A stretch of DNA of 64,000 bases, taken from contig NZ_CP051534.1 of NCBI RefSeq assembly GCF_016748675.1, positions 310,001 through 374,000 of the forward strand, written 5' to 3'. Shown piece by piece: positions 19,104 through 27,924 of the stretch. The notes under the pieces were generated by a model that did no database searches, had not been told where the DNA came from, and saw only the letters and a list, made by a program, of their open reading frames with translations. The translations under genes were made by a program, and so were the position numbers. The number at the start of each line of letters is the position of its first letter. Position 1 is the first letter of the stretch. Source of the DNA: Helicobacter pylori. Lineage in GTDB: Bacteria; Campylobacterota; Campylobacteria; Campylobacterales; Helicobacteraceae.

Positions 19104-19460
19104 ATGTGCGTTTTATGTGGGGAGCTTATCAGTTCTTTCCATTGGACCGATAGTTATGAGAATGAAAATTTGAAGGGGCAAAACGTGCTTATTAGTGCCA
19201 ATGAAAACGCCAGGGAGCGCAAAAGAGTGCGGCTCAAACGAGTAAGATTGCTCAATCAAATCTTGGCGTTTTATGGGCTAAAAATGGATGATTGGCAAGG
19301 CACGAAGTTTGTGCTACGCGATAAAAAAGGGCAGAGCGTGATCGTGAATGATTTAGGCGATTTGTGGGATAAGGCGCAAAACTTAGCCAAAAAAGAGATG
19401 GACGCACTAGATTCTCATCTGTTAGCGTTTTTAAATCAAAATACCAACGCCATTCACTGA
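19104..19460 (+). CDS. Small conserved protein paired with a COG0523 GTPase
   Basis: 118 residues, no signal or membrane segment. The N-terminus MCVLCGELISSFHW has a C-x-x-C that could hold a metal; the middle is very basic (ARERKRVRLKRVRLLNQIL). Its stop overlaps the start of the CobW-like GTPase gene (TGATG), so the two are translationally coupled and presumably work together. Corresponds to HP0311. No enzymatic motif seen; a metal-binding partner or client of the GTPase is an inference. Confidence 0.65.
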   Translation: MCVLCGELISSFHWTDSYENENLKGQNVLISANENARERKRVRLKRVRLLNQILAFYGLKMDDWQGTKFVLRDKKGQSVIVNDLGDLWDKAQNLAKKEMDALDSHLLAFLNQNTNAIH

Positions 19461-20425
19461 TGCCCAAAATCCCTATCACGCTCATCACCGGTTTTTTAGG
19501 CAGCGGTAAAACGAGTTTTTTAAGCGAATATTTAAACCAAATAGATCACCAAGGCGTTGCGCTTATCATCAATGAAATCGGTCAAGCCGCCTTGGATCAG
19601 CGCATCTTAAGCGTTCAATATTGCGGTGAAAAAATGCTCTATCTTAACGCAGGGTGCGTGTGTTGCAACAAACGCATGGATTTAGTGGAGTCTCTAAAAG
19701 CCACGCTCAATAACTATGAATGGCGCGGCGAAATTTTAAAGTGCATCATCATTGAAACCACCGGTTTAGCCAACCCGGCGCCGATTTTATGGACGATTTT
19801 GAGCGACACTTTTTTAGGGGCGCATTTTGAGATTCAAAGCGTGGTGGTTTGCGTAGATGCACTGAACGCTAGAATGCATTTAGCCAACAATGAAGCTAAA
19901 GAGCAAATCGTTTTTGCTGATAGCGTTTTGTTGACCAAAACGGATTTGCAAAACGACAGCGTGGCTTTAATCAAATTAAAAGAGCGCTTGCAATCCATTA
20001 ACCCTAGCGCAGAAATTTTTGACAAGAAAAATATCCATTACGAAAGCTTTTTTTTACGCAACAATAGGGCGCGAAATTTTATGCCAAGAATGCCAAAAGA
20101 TTCGCACTCGCAAGGCTTTGAGACTTTAAGCATCAGGTTTGAAGGGGCGATGGAGTGGAGCGCGTTTGGGATTTGGCTGAGTTTGTTGTTGCATCAATAC
20201 GGCACACAGATTTTACGCATCAAGGGGATTATTGATATTGGAAGCGATCTTTTAGTGAGCATTAACGGCGTGATGCATGTCATTTACCCGCCTAAGCACA
20301 TTTTAAAGGATCAAAACGGCTCTAACCTCGTTTTTATTGCGCGCCATTTAGGGCGTGAAAAAATCTTAAATTCCTTAAAGGGTTTTAAGGATTTTCTCGG
20401 CATCAAGGGTTTTGAAACCCCATAA
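19460..20425 (+). CDS. COG0523/CobW-family metallochaperone GTPase
   Basis: 321 residues: Walker A GFLGSGKT at 11-18, the family's metal motif GCVCCN (C66, C68, C69), a switch region IIETTGLANPAP near 98-109, TKTD at 159-162 and a C-terminal CobW_C-like domain (LRIKGIIDIG; VIYPPKH). These G3E GTPases deliver or manage metals such as Zn, Co or Fe. It lacks the histidine-rich stretches of UreG and HypB delivery proteins, so the metal is not evident. Coupled to the preceding 118-residue gene. HP0312 in 26695, annotated there simply as ATP-binding. Confidence 0.85.
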   Translation: MPKIPITLITGFLGSGKTSFLSEYLNQIDHQGVALIINEIGQAALDQRILSVQYCGEKMLYLNAGCVCCNKRMDLVESLKATLNNYEWRGEILKCIIIETTGLANPAPILWTILSDTFLGAHFEIQSVVVCVDALNARMHLANNEAKEQIVFADSVLLTKTDLQNDSVALIKLKERLQSINPSAEIFDKKNIHYESFFLRNNRARNFMPRMPKDSHSQGFETLSIRFEGAMEWSAFGIWLSLLLHQYGTQILRIKGIIDIGSDLLVSINGVMHVIYPPKHILKDQNGSNLVFIARHLGREKILNSLKGFKDFLGIKGFETP

Positions 20426-20430
20426 TTTTT

Positions 20431-21576
20431 CTATTTATGGATAGCTGTTTGCATTTTGATAGGGAAAAGAACGATGAAGCTTAAAACCAAACACACCCCA
20501 CAAATAACAAAAATCAAAACATAGCCCAAATCCCCTAAAAAGATCGTAAAAAGATACGAGAAAAGCGCTTGGAAAATACCAAAAGAAAACACCACCCACG
20601 AAGACGCTTTAGCGAAATGCTTCGCGCCTGCAATTTTTAAAGCCATCATGCTGAATAAATTGATATTAGCGGTTGTGGCCGCTCCCATTATGAAGATGCT
20701 TAAATTGAGTAAAGAGATTTGGTGGAAAAAAATGGGTAAAAAGCATGCGATAGATTTTAAAATAAGGATAAAGATGTTGGCGTTTTTAGCCCCTAGCTTT
20801 TGAGCCATGGGACCGCTGATTAAAGAGCCAAGCGTGGCTCCAAAGCCAAAAAACGCCCATGAAGTTCCAGCGATAGTGGGGGAGATATTTAAATGACGGA
20901 TCAAATAATCCACCCAAAAAAGCGTGTGCGGTAAAAAACCAATCGCATTGAGCGCGCAAGAAATGAGCAATAACCACAAATGAAAGGGGATTTTAAACGC
21001 GCTTTCTTCTTTTTTAACGGATTTTTTCCTTAAAGAACGGGTTTTTAACCCCACTAAGGAAAGGATGAAGGCCATCAAACAACTGCCCCCTAAAAAAATC
21101 CATGCCCATTTGATGTTATAAGAGCTGATCCAAGGCAGAACAAACCCGCTAAAGACAGATCCAATGCCTACAGCACTGAAAATAAGCCCCCCCACTAAGG
21201 CTTTTTTATGTTCTTTGACATAAGGTAAAGAGAGAGGGGCGACTAAAATCATTAACGCGCTACTAGCCACACCAGCAATAAAACGCCAGATCCAAAGCCA
21301 AAAGAAAGGGATACTATCAAAATAACAGACTAAAAAACTCAAAGCGATCAAGCCAAAACTGATTTTAGCGATGCTTTCTAATGACATTAACGGGCTTAAA
21401 AATTGGATTAAAAAACTCCCAAAAACATAGCCCATTAACACCGCAATCCCTAATTGGAAGCTTTGGTGTGGGGTTAAACTCCCTGATAAAATGAGTAGGG
21501 GGATTAAAACCACATAGCCAAAACGAGCCAAGCCGTTAGACACAAAAACCCCTAAAAAGCAAACAAACACGCGCAT
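20431..21576 (-). CDS. MFS transporter, YbfB/YjiJ-like (annotated NarK in 26695)
   Basis: 381 residues with about 11-12 membrane segments. N-terminal NGLARFGYVVLIPLL resembles the YbfB/YjiJ subgroup hallmark (G-x-GRF-x-Y), and GFGATLGSLISGPMAQKLGA is the MFS loop. The locus (HP0313) is called a nitrite extrusion protein in 26695, but I do not see the nitrate-signature glycine motifs of NarK. I chose ATG 21576 (AAGGAT 4 nt upstream) over the first in-frame ATG at 21651, which would add 25 residues that lack coding character and lie over the promoter. Substrate unknown. Confidence 0.75.
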   Translation of the reverse strand: MRVFVCFLGVFVSNGLARFGYVVLIPLLILSGSLTPHQSFQLGIAVLMGYVFGSFLIQFLSPLMSLESIAKISFGLIALSFLVCYFDSIPFFWLWIWRFIAGVASSALMILVAPLSLPYVKEHKKALVGGLIFSAVGIGSVFSGFVLPWISSYNIKWAWIFLGGSCLMAFILSLVGLKTRSLRKKSVKKEESAFKIPFHLWLLLISCALNAIGFLPHTLFWVDYLIRHLNISPTIAGTSWAFFGFGATLGSLISGPMAQKLGAKNANIFILILKSIACFLPIFFHQISLLNLSIFIMGAATTANINLFSMMALKIAGAKHFAKASSWVVFSFGIFQALFSYLFTIFLGDLGYVLIFVICGVCLVLSFIVLFPIKMQTAIHK

Positions 21577-21619
21577 TTTGATCCTTAACACATGACAAGT
21601 TATAAAAAGATTTTGTGTT

Positions 21620-21625
21620 ATTATA
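21620..21625 (-). promoter_or_regulatory. -10 box of the MFS transporter gene
   Basis: TATAAT on the minus strand (CAATATAATAAC), 44 bp upstream of the chosen ATG at 21576. It supports that start, because the alternative ATG at 21651 would lie upstream of this promoter. Confidence 0.45.
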
Positions 21626-21729
21626 TTGAAACTTGTTAATTGATAGCGCATAATGGGAGCGAGATGAGAATAAATTCAAGGAGCGTTCATGCTATTTAGT
21701 GAGCGTGTATCATTAAAGAGACCCCATGA

Positions 21730-21897
21730 TTGAATGAAAAAGAGTTGGTTATTAGCGTTACAGAGCTTGTTTCAAAAGCGCTTCATAAAAACAAGGCTTC
21801 TACTAGAATAAGGCTTCTTTGCGGTGGTGATCAATTGATGAAACAGAGATTTAACTATGGGCTAGGCTTAAAGGAGAGCATCACTGAGAAAAAGTAG
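21730..21897 (+). pseudogene. Tautomerase-like remnant
   Basis: A 55-codon open stretch from TTG 21730. The first half, NEKELVISVTELVSKALHKNKAS, resembles the helix of 4-oxalocrotonate tautomerase-like proteins; the end, NYGLGLKESITEKK, resembles their NYGLGGES turn. The middle is disrupted and the catalytic N-terminal proline region is missing, with stops just upstream. Looks like an internally rearranged fragment. The family assignment rests on my recollection of the pattern. Confidence 0.35.
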
Positions 21898-21982
21898 AGT
21901 TGAACGCTTAAGTTATTTTTTATAGCGGTTTAGAGTTAACTGCGATTGTTGTGTTCTTTTTAAGCGTTATGGGTAGTTTATA

Positions 21983-22018
21983 AAACAACTCACTATGACT
22001 GCCTAGTCTTACTAAAAA
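21983..22018 (-). pseudogene. C-terminal scrap of a YafQ/RelE-type toxin
   Basis: The minus strand encodes FLVRLGSHSELF, which is, as I recall, the conserved C-terminal end of H. pylori toxins HP0892 and HP0894. It lies beyond the vapD remnant, whereas the N-terminal part of such a toxin lies on its other side (22212-22420). The three pieces are collinear on the minus strand, so a vapD 3' fragment appears to sit inside the toxin gene. Confidence 0.6.
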
Positions 22019-22071
22019 AGCGTTGCTTTTCACTCTATAAGTGCCAAGAATTTTAAAAATTTGGCTAAACA

Positions 22072-22209
22072 CTAGGATTTCACAATCTCAGTAAAATCGC
22101 TAAAGTCCTCTACCTTAAACGCTCTAATATCCCTAACAGACTTTTTAAACCACTCAATTTGAGAGAGTTTATTGATCGCTTTATAGACTTGTGCTAGAGT
22201 GTTTTCTTG
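22072..22209 (-). pseudogene. vapD: 3' fragment of vapD
   Basis: 45 in-frame codons from [15 protein letters not shown] through [14 protein letters not shown] to SDFTEIVKS and a TAG. This matches the C-terminal half of the H. pylori VapD ribonuclease (HP0315) as I remember it. The N-terminal half, with the catalytic start, is missing. At its upstream edge an A-rich stretch (22207-22216) joins it to the toxin fragment, where the toxin reading frame enters in a different phase and ends at a TAG. In 26695 vapD is intact at this position beside HP0317. Confidence 0.75.
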
Positions 22210-22211
22210 TT

Positions 22212-22420
22212 TTTTAAATAGACAAGCAATAAATCCGGTTTTAGGTGGCATTCCCTAAAATCTTTTATAAAGTGCCTTTGAGTGGGTGGTCTTTGTATTT
22301 GGGTTCTAGGGGTTGCTCTGTGGCTAAATTTCCAACCACTTTATATAAAAGCTTTAAATCATTTTTAACAAGAATTTTAAGATCCTTATCAAATTTTTTA
22401 CTGGTTTCAATCATCAGCAT
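22212..22420 (-). pseudogene. YafQ/RelE-type toxin, frameshifted N-terminal part
   Basis: From ATG 22420 the frame reads SKKFDKDLKILVKND, then EPKYKDHPLKGTL and stops at 22265. One base over, it continues [17 protein letters not shown]. The joined sequence follows the HP0892/HP0894 toxin pattern (DHPL-x-G-x-(K)-x-x-RECHIKPD-h-LLVY), including the catalytic-side RECH-KPD block. So a single frameshift near 22262-22268, plus the vapD intrusion downstream, kills the toxin. It directly follows the intact antitoxin gene, the normal antitoxin-toxin order. Confidence 0.7.
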
Positions 22421-22433
22421 TTTTAAATCTCAT

Positions 22434-22721
22434 TTATAAGTTTTCACAATGTTTTTTAAAATCCTCTACGCTTTTAAAACAAAAGTGGTTCTTGGTGTCT
22501 TTAGCCCTTGCTAAGATTTCTCGCTCTTCTTCTATGGTGTATCCATTTTCGGTTAAGTTTAGCGCTTTAAATTGGAGTGCTTTTTTAATCCTTTGTTTTT
22601 GAGTTTGAATTTCTTTCAATTTTTCTAACGCTCTTTTTTGCTTAACCTTGATAGAATTTAAAAAATTAAAAAGCTGTTTTTCGCTGTATTGGGTGTAATC
22701 TTTGTTGGTGGTGTTAGGCAT
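22434..22721 (-). CDS. Orphan antitoxin (HP0895-like)
   Basis: 95 residues, MPNTTNKDYTQYSEKQL at the start, an alpha-helical basic middle (KQKRALEKLKEIQTQKQRIK) and a C-terminal part ending FKSVEDFKKHCENL. This closely follows my memory of the H. pylori antitoxins HP0893/HP0895, partners of the YafQ-like toxins HP0892/HP0894. The ORF is intact, with AAGGA 6 nt upstream and a -10 at 22751-22756, so it may still be expressed although its cognate toxin is broken. In 26695 HP0895 lies beside babB; here it lies beside a bab gene in the same relative orientation. Confidence 0.8.
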   Translation of the reverse strand: MPNTTNKDYTQYSEKQLFNFLNSIKVKQKRALEKLKEIQTQKQRIKKALQFKALNLTENGYTIEEEREILARAKDTKNHFCFKSVEDFKKHCENL

Positions 22722-23067
22722 GCTTATTCCTTTATTAAAAATATCAGCTCATTATAGCGCAAGCGATAGAGCAAGATTAAAAAGCTAGAAATCAAAACTT
22801 AAAGATTGAAAAGCGAAAGTAGTGGGGATCAGCAAAAAGAAAGTTCAAACCCCCCCAAAAAATAAAAACTTAAAAAGCGGGTTGAAAAATCAGTGAAAAA
22901 TCAACAAAAAGAAAAAGATCAAACCCCAAAAAACAAAGGAATTTAAAAAAAAAAGAGTTCAAAAAAAATAGAGTTAAAAAACCCCCCAAAAAAACAAAGG
23001 GTTCAAAACAAAAAGGCTTCAAAAGAAACCCCTTAAAAGAGAGAGTTTCACAAAGGGTTTTAACGCT
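22722..23067. other. A-rich, strand-skewed spacer downstream of bab
   Basis: No gene seen. From about 22790 to 23040 the plus strand is extremely A/G-rich, with runs such as A10 and two C-runs flanked by A (C7 at 22850-22856, C6 at 22982-22987). The antitoxin -10 (TATAAT on the minus strand) is at 22751-22756. The stretch is the 3' flank of bab, so any bab read-through transcript would be U/C-rich. Confidence 0.6.
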
Positions 23068-25197
23068 TTAATAAGCGAACACATAGTTCAAATACACGCT
23101 ATAGAGCCTTCGGTATTTGAGTTCAGCCCCCATAAAGGAATAGTAATTGGTGTTGATGGTGGGGATTTTAAGCCCTAACTCAATCCCATGCTGAGCCACA
23201 TGATCGCTACCTTTTTTCTTGGATCTGGCTAGATTCATCCTCACTCCCATGTTGAATAAGAATTGGAAATTCGCCACGTTCATTTTAGCGTTATAGACAT
23301 TATTCACGGTGGCTAAATTCACATACTCAGAATTAAGCCATGAAGTGCCCGCTAACGCAATCCCGCCAAAAAGCCCCACAGAAAGCTTGTTGTTTTTGCC
23401 TAAAAAGTTAGTGGCTTTATCGTTGATGAAGTTATAGAGGGCGTCCGCTCCAAAGCCATAAGTCCATACATCAGAAGCCGAGTTGAAAAAGCTGGATTTG
23501 ATGAACGCATGGTTGTAATCAAAGAAGCCGTAATACCTAGCGCCCCACTTTCTTTTTTGGCCAAAGAATTGTTTGTAGCCCACTTGAATACCGATCCCAT
23601 TCATGGCACCATTGTTGGTTTGAGAACCAACAATACCCACTTTCCTAAAGGGGTTACGCCCTAATTCTTGGTTGATGGTTTGGATTTGGTTATAAGCGTT
23701 TTGATTGAGGTAGTAATTGGTTTCTATGCCTTGCGGGCTATAGGGGTTATTCTTTTTACTCACCGCATTTTGCAAGCTTTGCGCGTTAGGGATATTAGAG
23801 AGCGCGGTGGTGATGCTGTTATAAGTATTCCCTAATTCGTTGTATCTGGATTTGAAATTCACTAGAGTGTCAGCGATGTTTTCGGCTTGCTGTATCTGCT
23901 GCTCTTGAGTGCCAAAATGAGCGATGCTGTTATTTAGATTCGTTATGGTTTGCCCCACGTACGCGCAACCGGCCCCCCAAGTGTTAGAAGTTACCTGGCC
24001 TGGATTGGTGCCCCTACGCTCACCCCCTTGCACTTCATGACACACCCCTAAAGAGTCATTTACAAAGGCTGTAGGGATTTTTTCAAAGTTTTTCACCACT
24101 TGTTCGGCTTGGTTTAAAATCTCCGCTTGGGCTTGAGCGTTTTTGAGCATGCTTTGCGCAAAGCTAGCGTCTGTGTAAGGGTTGAATGGTTTTCCAGTGT
24201 CCAGGTTGTTTTGATTTTGCGCATTTTCACTAACGATTTTGGCTTGCGCGACAGCTTCTTGCGCGTTAGCGATCATGCCTTGGATCGCGCTGATTTCATT
24301 CTTAAACATCCCGCACATTGTCCCATTGCCGCTTATCCCTGCCCAATAACCGCTACCACCATTTTGGAAGTTTGGGCATGCCTCATTTAGGGTAGTGATA
24401 ATGACGCTCGCTTGTTTTAAAAGCTCTTGAGCGTTATTTTCTGTGTTGATATTTTCTGTTGTTGGTGTTGATATTCCTCCATTCCACGAGGTTGAAATAG
24501 ATTTCCCATGGCTCCATGGGTACATTAAAGGTTCATTTGGTTTGCCACCCGTTCTTTTGTCTCCATTGATAGTGAAATCAAGTTTTGTGGTGGTGTTGCT
24601 TAAAACGGGGACCCCATCTCCATTGGATCCATTGGCTGTCAAAGCCTTTTGAATGATTTGATAGGCCTTGTTAATGATCGCATAATTTTCAGTGGATATA
24701 GGCCCACCATGTCCTGGTTGATAATACGAATTGCAAGTGATGGTCGTCGTATTTTGTCCTGGCACATTATTAAAAGTTTGGATACCTCCATTCGCGCTCT
24801 CATTACTGCCAGGACCACAAGCAGTAAAAGCGTAGCTTGTAACTTGCCACAACCCCACTGCTGCATTCAACGCTAAAAGCACCGCTTGATAGGCGGGGGA
24901 ATTGGTTTTGACATCTAGCAAATTCCTAGAGCTTGAGCCTAGATTATCCCTTACTTCGTTAATCGTGCTCGGATCAGAGGACAATCGGATGAGATTGGTT
25001 AAGGTGCTGTATCGGGTTAAAAGCTTGCTCAAGTTTTCATAATTGTCTGAAAGCTGTTGAATGCCTTTGGTGTTTTTCACCATTTGAGCGGCTTCACCGA
25101 TTTGATAGCCTACGCTTGTGTAAAAGCCGTCGTCTTCAGCGCTCAAAGTGGAAACTAAAAGCGAGCCTAAAGCTAATGAAAGGATGTGTTTTTTCAT
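23068..25197 (-). CDS. babC: Hop-family outer membrane adhesin, Bab paralogue (locus C, babC/hopU-like)
   Basis: 709 residues: Sec signal MKKHILSLALGSLLVSTLSA, mature start EDDGFYTSVGYQIGEAAQMV as in BabA/BabB/BabC, a long exposed passenger with paired cysteines (CGPG...TITC; CPNF...MCGM; CHEV...GCAY), and a C-terminal beta-barrel ending YSVYLNYVFAY with a terminal aromatic for BAM. The barrel is shared by all Bab proteins, so paralogue assignment rests on position beside hugZ (HP0317/HP0318, bab locus C). It lacks the CT-repeat in the signal region used for phase variation of babB, but an A14 tract lies at its promoter. Intact; Lewis-b binding cannot be judged. Confidence 0.8.
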   Translation of the reverse strand: MKKHILSLALGSLLVSTLSAEDDGFYTSVGYQIGEAAQMVKNTKGIQQLSDNYENLSKLLTRYSTLTNLIRLSSDPSTINEVRDNLGSSSRNLLDVKTNSPAYQAVLLALNAAVGLWQVTSYAFTACGPGSNESANGGIQTFNNVPGQNTTTITCNSYYQPGHGGPISTENYAIINKAYQIIQKALTANGSNGDGVPVLSNTTTKLDFTINGDKRTGGKPNEPLMYPWSHGKSISTSWNGGISTPTTENINTENNAQELLKQASVIITTLNEACPNFQNGGSGYWAGISGNGTMCGMFKNEISAIQGMIANAQEAVAQAKIVSENAQNQNNLDTGKPFNPYTDASFAQSMLKNAQAQAEILNQAEQVVKNFEKIPTAFVNDSLGVCHEVQGGERRGTNPGQVTSNTWGAGCAYVGQTITNLNNSIAHFGTQEQQIQQAENIADTLVNFKSRYNELGNTYNSITTALSNIPNAQSLQNAVSKKNNPYSPQGIETNYYLNQNAYNQIQTINQELGRNPFRKVGIVGSQTNNGAMNGIGIQVGYKQFFGQKRKWGARYYGFFDYNHAFIKSSFFNSASDVWTYGFGADALYNFINDKATNFLGKNNKLSVGLFGGIALAGTSWLNSEYVNLATVNNVYNAKMNVANFQFLFNMGVRMNLARSKKKGSDHVAQHGIELGLKIPTINTNYYSFMGAELKYRRLYSVYLNYVFAY

Positions 25198-25277
25198 GTT
25201 TCTCCTTGTTTAAATTGAATTGTAGTATTAGGGATTTCATACATTGGAACGCGTTTGCATTGGAATGTATTTGGAGT

Positions 25278-25283
25278 ATTATA
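25278..25283 (-). promoter_or_regulatory. -10 box of the bab gene
   Basis: TATAAT on the minus strand within TATGCTATAATACTCC, about 80 bp before the bab ATG. It is preceded 11-24 bp upstream by the A14 tract, so tract length would change the -35/-10 geometry. Confidence 0.6.
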
Positions 25284-25293
25284 GCATAAAGCG

Positions 25294-25307
25294 TTTTTTT
25301 TTTTTTT
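25294..25307 (-). repeat. A14 homopolymer at the bab promoter
   Basis: Fourteen T on the plus strand (A14 on the coding strand) immediately upstream of the -10 region. Length variation of such tracts modulates transcription of bab and sab adhesin genes in H. pylori. Confidence 0.75.
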
Positions 25308-25480
25308 GTCATTTTCTTAAAAATTTTATCATTTTTTTGATTTTGGCGCTTTTTGTGTGGTGTTAGCCCATAAAAAGGCTTTTAGTATTTTTTAAGATTA
25401 AATACTAAAGAGCTTGATTTTGCCGTAATCTCTTTAAAAAGCACTCTTTTGGGGCGTTTGCCCCTTATGAGTGAGAAAGT

Positions 25481-26284
<804 letters not shown>

Positions 26285-26296
26285 TTAAATATTAGC

Positions 26297-27922
26297 TTAA
26301 TCTTTAGCGGAAATTTTGGTTTTGATTTCTATGCCTAAAAGTTTGAAAGCGTTAGTCAAACTCAAACTCACCATTAAACAAATTTTTAAAAGCTCTTTCG
26401 CTTTAGGGGTGTCTAAGATTTTGCTAGCGTTATAGAAGCGGTGGAATTCTGAAGCGAGAGTTTTTGCGTATTCGCACATTTTTTGCAAGCCGTATTCTTC
26501 AAAAGAAGATTCAATTGCTTTAGGCAAGCTTAAAGCGCTAAAAAGCAGGTATTTTTCTTCAGCGTTTAAATTTTTTAAAGGGGTTTGCAAGATCTCTTCT
26601 TTAGAAAAGGGGGATTTTTCTAGCATGGTGTGGATGCGCGAATTAGCGTAATGGATATAATAAATAGGGTTTGAGCTGTCTTGCTTTTTTAAAGTATTGA
26701 CATCAAATTCTAAATGGGTGTCAAGCCGTTTGCTCAAAAAAATAAACCTCAAAGCATCCTTACCCACATCATCAACCACATCTTTAATCAAAATAAAATT
26801 ACCCGCTCTTTTACTCATCTTGTAAGGCTCGTTATCTTTGAGCAAGCGCACCATTTGAGCGAGTAAGACTTCAAGTTTGTTGGAATCATAGCCCAAAAAC
26901 TCAAGGCTGGCTTTCACTCTAGCGATATAGCCGTGGTGGTCTGCTCCCCAAATGTTGATATATTTGGTGTAATTTTGCTTGAATTTTTCATCATGATAGA
27001 CAATATCGCCGGCTAAATAAGTGTAATTTTTGTCTTCTTTGATAAGCACTCGATCGTTTTCATCTTGGTAGAGTGAAGATTTGAGCCAAATTTTAGAATC
27101 CTTTTCATAAAGGGCGTTCGCTTTTTCTAATCGTTCAAACACCGCATCTTTATGTTTAAAAATTTCTCTTTCGCTCGCATAAGAATCAAAATGAATGCCT
27201 AAAGCGTCTAAATTATCCTTAATTTCTAAAAGCATTAAATCTTTAGCGTAGCCGCTCAAAACTTCAATAATCGTTTCTTCGTTTTCTTTAAAAAGGCTTG
27301 GCTCTAAATCGTTGTTCGCCTTTTTAGCGATTTCAATGATGTATTCGCCTTTGTAAAAGACTTCTGGGTAAGTTACGCTTTCTTTTAAAACATGCTCTCT
27401 GTAAGCGAGCCACACAGAAAGCCCTAACAAGCGGATTTGAGATCCCATGTCATTGACATAATATTCGCACAAAACTTCATGCCCCAAAAAGCGAGCGATT
27501 TTAGCCAAACTATCGCCAAACACCGCCCCTCTAGCATGCCCTATGTGTAAAGGCCCTGTGGGGTTAGCGCTCACAAATTCTAAAAAGATTTTTTGAGAAC
27601 GTTCGCTTTTAATTTGAGAACCAAATTGTTCTTTTAATTCTAAAGCCTTTTGGGTGAAACGCTCTAAAAGATCTAAAGAGAGCGTGAAATTGATATAGCC
27701 CTTACAAGCCACTACGCTGTCAAAAAGCCCTTGAGTTTTTTCATGCACACTGATTTTAAGGGCTAATTCTTCAGCGATGGCTAAGGGCGATTTTTTAAAA
27801 ACTTTGGCGAGATTAAAGGCGATCGGCGTAGCGTAATACCCATGCTCTCTGTCTTTAGGGTATTCAATGATGACTTCAGCTTCTAAAATCTCTTCTAAAA
27901 CGCCCTTAATGAGAGTGTGCAT
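26297..27922 (-). CDS. argS: Arginyl-tRNA synthetase
   Basis: Class Ia aminoacyl-tRNA synthetase. 541 residues: N-terminal additional domain, HIGH motif as HIGHARGAVFGD near 125, KMSKR-like YKMSKRAGNF near 372, and a DALR anticodon-binding domain at the C-terminus. I use ATG 27922, which overlaps the tatA stop by sharing bases, rather than the in-frame TTG at 27928. Overlaps tatA's end, so it is translated from the same message. The window also contains a tRNA-Arg (36505). Confidence 0.96.
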   Translation of the reverse strand: MHTLIKGVLEEILEAEVIIEYPKDREHGYYATPIAFNLAKVFKKSPLAIAEELALKISVHEKTQGLFDSVVACKGYINFTLSLDLLERFTQKALELKEQFGSQIKSERSQKIFLEFVSANPTGPLHIGHARGAVFGDSLAKIARFLGHEVLCEYYVNDMGSQIRLLGLSVWLAYREHVLKESVTYPEVFYKGEYIIEIAKKANNDLEPSLFKENEETIIEVLSGYAKDLMLLEIKDNLDALGIHFDSYASEREIFKHKDAVFERLEKANALYEKDSKIWLKSSLYQDENDRVLIKEDKNYTYLAGDIVYHDEKFKQNYTKYINIWGADHHGYIARVKASLEFLGYDSNKLEVLLAQMVRLLKDNEPYKMSKRAGNFILIKDVVDDVGKDALRFIFLSKRLDTHLEFDVNTLKKQDSSNPIYYIHYANSRIHTMLEKSPFSKEEILQTPLKNLNAEEKYLLFSALSLPKAIESSFEEYGLQKMCEYAKTLASEFHRFYNASKILDTPKAKELLKICLMVSLSLTNAFKLLGIEIKTKISAKD

Positions 27923-27924
27923 GT

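Noticed and set aside
20419..20440. CCATAA/TTATGG hairpin between the COG0523 gene and the MFS gene as terminator
   Set aside because: Short AT-rich stem overlapping the MFS stop codon; could arise by chance.
21577..21651. 25-residue N-terminal extension of the MFS transporter
   Set aside because: It lies over a good -10 box and has no ribosome site, whereas ATG 21576 has AAGGAT at proper spacing.
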